Shown here one piece after another: positions 60,194 to 64,000 of a DNA stretch of 64,000 nucleotides (position 1 is its first letter; each line of letters begins with the position of its first letter). The notes under the pieces were generated by a model, which was given only the letters and a program-made list of their open reading frames with translations, was not told where the DNA came from and did no database searches. This DNA is from a virus: positions 90,168 through 154,167 of the IMG/VR virus record IMGVR_UViG_3300042514_001858; one strand, written 5' to 3'. Made by a program: the position numbers and the translations under genes.

Positions 60194-60663
60194 TATAATT
60201 CGTCCTGAATAGTAGTTAAATACTCCCCATCGATCTCTTCAACCATCTTAGATTCAACCACACTGTCAGGATTGATGATGATAATGGAAAGATTCTCATT
60301 TCTGATATCACCTTCTCCTGTATTTTTGTAGAAAGCAATATCATAATCACCCAAATCTTTTACATAATCATATCCATGATCTGTTCCATCATCAGGTAGT
60401 AACTTGGGATACACTTTATCAATTCTAATAGTTAATTCATAAAGATAATACTTGTCGAATCTCCCTTCGTCATTGATCATATAATCAGCACGAATCAGAG
60501 CTTGTTGCTTAGTTCCCGCATGAGAACCTGAAGTATAGTCGTTCTTATTGGGACGAGCCGAAGAACGATACACTTTAAGATAGTGAGTATTCGAGATATC
60601 TCGTAGCTTACTATTCGGAGATAGCTCTTGGATATCATAGAAAGATTCTAGAAAAGTTCTCAT
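60190..60663 (-). CDS. Hypothetical head-targeted candidate
   Basis: A 157-residue protein. I choose the ATG at 60663 over the one at 60735 because a TAAATA box lies 5 nt before it and the protein then starts MRTFLESFYDI, a targeting-like leader. YLKVYRSSARPN and SHAGTKQQALIRADYM (a H-x-G-T..QA..R pattern seen in several phage proteins) are the only distinctive parts; function unknown. Confidence 0.5.
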   Translation of the reverse strand: MRTFLESFYDIQELSPNSKLRDISNTHYLKVYRSSARPNKNDYTSGSHAGTKQQALIRADYMINDEGRFDKYYLYELTIRIDKVYPKLLPDDGTDHGYDYVKDLGDYDIAFYKNTGEGDIRNENLSIIIINPDSVVESKMVEEIDGEYLTTIQDELY

Positions 60664-60676
60664 AAAAATATTTAAT
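60664..60676 (-). promoter_or_regulatory. Late-type promoter deciding the start at 60663
   Basis: ATTAAATATTTTT; TAAATA (60674-60669), 5 nt to the ATG at 60663. Confidence 0.5.
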
Positions 60677-60750
60677 CTATTGACAGGGGAAGGAAATATT
60701 TCATACCATGGTGGAACATATGGAGAAATATCCATAATGTGATTAATATT

Positions 60751-61395
60751 TTAAGCTCTTAGCTTGTGACCAATGAAATCGAACACTTCCATTTTATCAT
60801 CGTCTATTTCAGTATTAATCATTTCCTGTTTATTAACTCTTAAACCAACCATCTTATCAAATCCATAAGTTCTCCATTTCACATCAGTTTCAAATTTACC
60901 ACCTGAAGATGGATACATATATTGTTTGGCTTCTTCCTTATCAATTTCTTTTAAGTTTCCCTGATTATCTCGAATGACATAAAACGTTACGTTATTCTTA
61001 ATTAGATTAGAATTAAACATGATTAAAGATAATCCTCTCTTAGAAATCCCCACACTACGGGAGAGTCTTTCTCCTACAGTATTACTTGACTGTGCTTCAA
61101 AATCCCCTTCATCACCCCTTTTAGTTAATTGTCTATTAACTTCTTTTTGGTATTCCCCCAATTCTCCAATCGTTTGAGTGATTTTATATAATTGTTGGTG
61201 AGGGAATTGTTTTTCATATTTTCTTGGTGTGGTAACTGCGGTAAAGCTAAAAGGGATTGTGGTGTTTGGTTTCTCTTTATCTGCCTTAATTACAAAGTCC
61301 ATCATACCTTTAATATCCATAGGTATTGATCCTTCTGCAAAACCATATGCCATTTCCATGTAAATATTCTCCAATATGATACGATCTTTGTTCAT
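60751..61395 (-). CDS. Hypothetical head-targeted candidate
   Basis: A 214-residue protein. The ATG at 61395 is chosen: it has the TAAATA box 5 nt upstream, and gives a leader, NKDRIILENIYMEMAYG, like its neighbours. A longer frame to 61476 would have no promoter. The body has short conserved-looking stretches (FPHQQLYKITQTIGELGEYQKEV, WRTYGFDKMVGLRVN), unrecognised. Confidence 0.5.
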   Translation of the reverse strand: MNKDRIILENIYMEMAYGFAEGSIPMDIKGMMDFVIKADKEKPNTTIPFSFTAVTTPRKYEKQFPHQQLYKITQTIGELGEYQKEVNRQLTKRGDEGDFEAQSSNTVGERLSRSVGISKRGLSLIMFNSNLIKNNVTFYVIRDNQGNLKEIDKEEAKQYMYPSSGGKFETDVKWRTYGFDKMVGLRVNKQEMINTEIDDDKMEVFDFIGHKLRA

Positions 61396-61408
61396 GATAA
61401 TATTTAAT
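61396..61408 (-). promoter_or_regulatory. Late-type promoter deciding the start at 61395
   Basis: ATTAAATATTATC; TAAATA (61406-61401), 5 nt to the ATG at 61395. Confidence 0.55.
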
Positions 61409-61481
61409 ATAATAAAGTTAAATATTTCTTTTGAAAAAAATTTTTGAGGGGCAACCACCGAAACGATATATTCCAATTATG

Positions 61482-61494
61482 ATTAAATAATAGA
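61482..61494 (+). promoter_or_regulatory. Late-type promoter abutting the ATG at 61495
   Basis: ATTAAATAATAGA; TAAATA 61484-61489, 5 nt to the ATG. Confidence 0.6.
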
Positions 61495-62349
61495 ATGAAC
61501 CAAGACGAACTTTCCCTACAACAAATCTACCAAGAAATGGCTTTGACCAATCTACAAAAGATTGGAAAGTGGGAAGACAAAAAGAATCGTCATGGTTATG
61601 ATAAAGCATCAATTGGTATCCTATCTTCTCCCGCAGGACTGAAGAAATTGGAAAATACTTTCAATCGCATTGGTAATTGGGATTTTAATTTATATTTCGT
61701 AAAAAAAGCGGGAGCATGGAAAGAAGCAGAAAAAGGTCTAGTGACTCCCGAATTTGTAAAAGAACATCTGGGTCTGGAAGTAGGTAAAGATTTCCCCCAA
61801 CCAGAGAACGACCAAATCACAGTATTCTTCACCAATAATGCAGCAGCAGAAAAAGTCCCTCTGACTCCATGGACAATTGCCCATAGAATTGGACATAGCT
61901 TCGCAGCAACATTTAGGAGAAATAATGATTTAAATTATATTAATAGAAACATATCAAACATCCTAAAAAATCTTTTTGAACAAGCTTACAATATAAACAC
62001 AAGTAATTCCAGAGACTTACGCTATTCATCTGATTATTATGTAAGAGACTTCTTCCAAAAGATCGGTAAGTTCCGTAGCGCAAGAATGGGTAAGCTCGTA
62101 AGACCCGCAGAATTCTATCACGAAGCATTTGCCTATTGGTTACTACATGATGGAGAATTGACTTTCAATGACCCGCCAAAAATTCTACAAGACAGTAACA
62201 AACAAGCATGGGGTAAATCAACAGCACGTAATTACAGATTACAAGATGAAGATGAAGCTTGGGAATATATTAATCAATTCAAATGGGCTTTAGATGAAAT
62301 GTTCAATGTCATGATCGGTAAGCACATGGGAACAATGTCCATTATGTGA
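61495..62349 (+). CDS. Putative degenerate zincin-like protein, head-targeted candidate
   Basis: A 284-residue protein. NQDELSLQQIYQEMALTN is the leader. VPLTPWTIAHRIGHSFAATF contains H-x-x-x-H at the position of a zincin helix, but the catalytic Glu is replaced by Arg (HRIGH); FYHEAFAYWLLHDGELTF later could supply a third ligand (Glu). T-P-W-x-x-x-H-R-x-x-H segments recur in phage proteins of unknown role. It may be an inactive metallopeptidase or a binding domain. A real HEXXH protein follows it. Confidence 0.5.
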   Translation: MNQDELSLQQIYQEMALTNLQKIGKWEDKKNRHGYDKASIGILSSPAGLKKLENTFNRIGNWDFNLYFVKKAGAWKEAEKGLVTPEFVKEHLGLEVGKDFPQPENDQITVFFTNNAAAEKVPLTPWTIAHRIGHSFAATFRRNNDLNYINRNISNILKNLFEQAYNINTSNSRDLRYSSDYYVRDFFQKIGKFRSARMGKLVRPAEFYHEAFAYWLLHDGELTFNDPPKILQDSNKQAWGKSTARNYRLQDEDEAWEYINQFKWALDEMFNVMIGKHMGTMSIM

Positions 62350-62361
62350 TTAAATAATAGG
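62349..62361 (+). promoter_or_regulatory. Late-type promoter abutting the ATG at 62362
   Basis: ATTAAATAATAGG; TAAATA 62351-62356, 5 nt to the ATG. It abuts the stop codon of the preceding gene. Confidence 0.6.
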
Positions 62362-63756
62362 ATGATATCTTTCCACGAATACTTTTTAATAAGAGAAGCA
62401 AAATTCTCCCAATCAAAAAAGGTAATCCCCATAACAAAATTACCTATGTTCTCTGTTTATCTTTTCAAAGATGATGTAGATAAAGTAGAGAGCATAAATG
62501 AATTGAAAGAAAAAATAACGAACGCTTGCACGGAAGCAAGAAAGATAATCACCAAGATGGGTTTCCCTTCCATGCATTCCAACATATTGATCAAGGATTT
62601 GTCAGAGGAAGTGAATTGGGTATCGGGGGGAGGAGTTGGGGGTTATGCTCATCGCAAAGGAAAATACATGACAGTATCCTTAAATCAAATCAATGATCCA
62701 AATTATCTAATCAAAGTGATAGTCCATGAATGGGCGCACCTATGGATGTTCAACAATTCCGAAGGATTTAAAAGAGCTGTCAGCGAATACTACAATACTC
62801 TATTAAACCAATACAAAACAAATTTCTCCACCGCTCAAAAACAGAAGGAAAAGGAACCATTCAAAAATATTTATAAGTATACTAATTTTGAAAAAACAGA
62901 AGAATTATTGGGCAGTGGTTATAACAGTTTAATTTGGAACGAAGTTGTTAAAGATATGATGTATACAGTCAGAAATATCTATCAAAGTTATGTTTCCAAC
63001 AAGTATGATGAAGACGGTTCCCCATGGAAAATAAATGACCAAGAATTTTTTAAAGTCTGGAGAGACAACTTCAAAAGTAAAACCAGAAAATTAATATTAA
63101 AAATAATTAATGACATGCAAAACAAATCACAATTTTGGCATGTTGATATGGGAATTTATAATAAACAACTTAATTATCTAAGCAATGCCCTGACAAAGTT
63201 ATTTTATGACAATCTAATAAAGAATATAAAACGTTCAGTGGAAGCGGATGAGAGTGATTGGAATTGGGCGAAGGAAGATGGAGAAGATTGGGTATCAGAA
63301 TTTGAATCCATTTCTGATTATCTATTAAGTGAAACAAAACATAACGAGAATTTTATATTCGCTAATGATGATTCTTATACGGAAGTTAGTAATAAATTTG
63401 ATGAATTAGATACTCATAGATTGGGTATTGTTGTCCTTATAATCAATTTCGTATTCAATATCTTTGAAATTACTATAAATCAAAAAAACTTCCCCCAATC
63501 AGGAGATAACCTTGCAGGAAAGGAACAATCTCCATTTAGGGAACAGATGAAAGATCTGGTAAAGTGGGTAGATTCTTATGGAATGTCAAATAATGATGAG
63601 TTATGGGCAACGGGAGTGGAGGAATTTCTCAAGCTCCCTTCAAACCATAAAAAAGCTATATTAAAATTAATGGGAACCCAAGGAGAACGACCTCTACCCA
63701 ATCGGAGATATAAAAAATATATCAAAACGATTGATACCGATGGTCTTACACTTTAA
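62362..63756 (+). CDS. HEXXH zinc metallopeptidase candidate with targeting-like leader
   Basis: A 464-residue protein. MISFHEYFLIREAKF is a targeting-like leader with an IRE site directly before Ala, as gp21-type cleavage would require. VIVHEWAHLWMFNNSEGF near residue 127 holds HEWAH, the zinc-binding and catalytic motif of zincins, with further acidic residues downstream. No signal peptide is visible. A packaged protease would fit this cluster, but the rest of the protein is not recognised. A G6 run lies at 62625-62630. Confidence 0.6.
   Translation: MISFHEYFLIREAKFSQSKKVIPITKLPMFSVYLFKDDVDKVESINELKEKITNACTEARKIITKMGFPSMHSNILIKDLSEEVNWVSGGGVGGYAHRKGKYMTVSLNQINDPNYLIKVIVHEWAHLWMFNNSEGFKRAVSEYYNTLLNQYKTNFSTAQKQKEKEPFKNIYKYTNFEKTEELLGSGYNSLIWNEVVKDMMYTVRNIYQSYVSNKYDEDGSPWKINDQEFFKVWRDNFKSKTRKLILKIINDMQNKSQFWHVDMGIYNKQLNYLSNALTKLFYDNLIKNIKRSVEADESDWNWAKEDGEDWVSEFESISDYLLSETKHNENFIFANDDSYTEVSNKFDELDTHRLGIVVLIINFVFNIFEITINQKNFPQSGDNLAGKEQSPFREQMKDLVKWVDSYGMSNNDELWATGVEEFLKLPSNHKKAILKLMGTQGERPLPNRRYKKYIKTIDTDGLTL
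62625..62630 (+). repeat. G6 homopolymer in the HEWAH gene
   Basis: Six Gs upstream of the HEWAH codons; in frame in this sequence. Confidence 0.55.
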
Positions 63757-64000
63757 ATCATTGTTCTCCTTACAAAAAAAATATTTTTTGAAAGAGACGC
63801 GAATATAGGAAAATTCCAATTTTTCCATAAAAAAAATTTTTTTTCAATAGGTGGATTTCCAAGAATTTTATATAAAATAATTTAGCCATGGCATCCTACC
63901 CCCCTCCCCCCCTCCACTTAAAAACTAAGCAAATCCAAACAGACCCCCCTAGTTTTTAAACACACCCTCTTAAAAACTAGACTACAGGTAAATAAAAAAA
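63757..64000. other. Non-coding right end with repeats
   Basis: No gene is supportable. It has an A8T8 run (63829-63844), a small inverted repeat GGAAAA/TTTTCC (63808-63826), a C-rich stretch from ~63897, and TTAAAAACTAR three times (two direct, one inverted) between ~63915 and 63980. It may hold a terminator and a regulatory or end-related structure. Confidence 0.4.

Noticed and set aside
60664-60735. Longer start for the 60190 gene at 60735
   Set aside because: The ATG at 60663 has a late-type box 5 nt upstream and restores a leader like its neighbours.
61396-61476. Longer start for the 60751 gene at 61476
   Set aside because: The promoter box lies inside this extension; the ATG at 61395 fits the common layout.
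1-64000. tRNA genes and CRISPR arrays
   Set aside because: No cloverleaf-like sequence or regularly spaced repeats were seen; a covariance-model search would be decisive.

Overview
The window is a 64 kb piece of an AT-rich, tightly packed genome of a large T4-like tailed phage (myovirus), cut inside a gene at the left edge. The T4-type core is clear. It includes the recombination and late-transcription genes (gp46/gp47 SbcC-SbcD, gp55-like late sigma, UvsW, UvsY-like) and the head genes (portal gp20, prohead protease gp21, core gp22, major capsid gp23, gp4-like completion nuclease). It also includes neck and sheath proteins, a gp5-like baseplate hub and spike, a gp31-like co-chaperonin, NrdA/NrdB and ThyX. 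No tRNA, rRNA, CRISPR array or integrase was seen. The host is not identifiable with certainty. Shine-Dalgarno sequences are nearly absent and NrdB and a small lipoprotein look Bacteroidota-like, so a Bacteroidota host is my best inference.

Layout: 1-7.2 kb, a leftward block (partial glycosyltransferase, recombination/late sigma genes, a DNA methyltransferase). 7.5-11.1 kb, a rightward run of small head-associated candidates, including a retropepsin-like protease. 11.1-12.7 kb, PhoH and a P-loop kinase. 12.7-24.8 kb, a compact glycan locus: at least nine glycosyltransferases, two sugar-nucleotide enzymes, two methyltransferases, a sulfotransferase and a sulfotransferase remnant. 24.8-28.8 kb, co-chaperonin, DinG-like helicase and AAA ATPase. 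28.8-29.7 kb, a GIY-YIG/NUMOD3 endonuclease with a small ribbon-helix-helix regulator. 29.8-47.9 kb, the virion module. 47.9-51.3 kb, NrdA/NrdB and a ClpP-like protease, leftward. 51.4-53.3 kb, lysis-type genes (amidase, 3D-domain protein, small lipoprotein). 53.3-63.8 kb, ThyX and many putative internal head proteins. 63.8-64 kb has no gene.

Two features tie the window together. First, about 30 genes on both strands carry a TAAATA box (the core of the T4 late promoter, TATAAATA) directly before the ATG. In 22 cases the gap is exactly 5 nt, which would put the transcription start on the A of the ATG. This predicts leaderless late mRNAs driven by the encoded gp55-like sigma. Second, about 17 otherwise unrelated proteins begin with a short amphipathic helix, often followed by an L/I-x-E site. 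That resembles the T4 capsid-targeting sequence cut by gp21, which is also encoded here. The set includes a retropepsin-like aspartic protease, a HEWAH zinc-peptidase candidate, a DUF3293-like protein and a GNAT-like protein. I read it as a large cargo of packaged, possibly injected, proteins.

Other points worth a look are a probable frameshift at a C6 run in a glycan-locus methyltransferase, a membrane-anchored PAS protein, a symmetric divergent late promoter, a G+C-shifted tail-fibre block, and a decayed tandem duplication at 56-57 kb.
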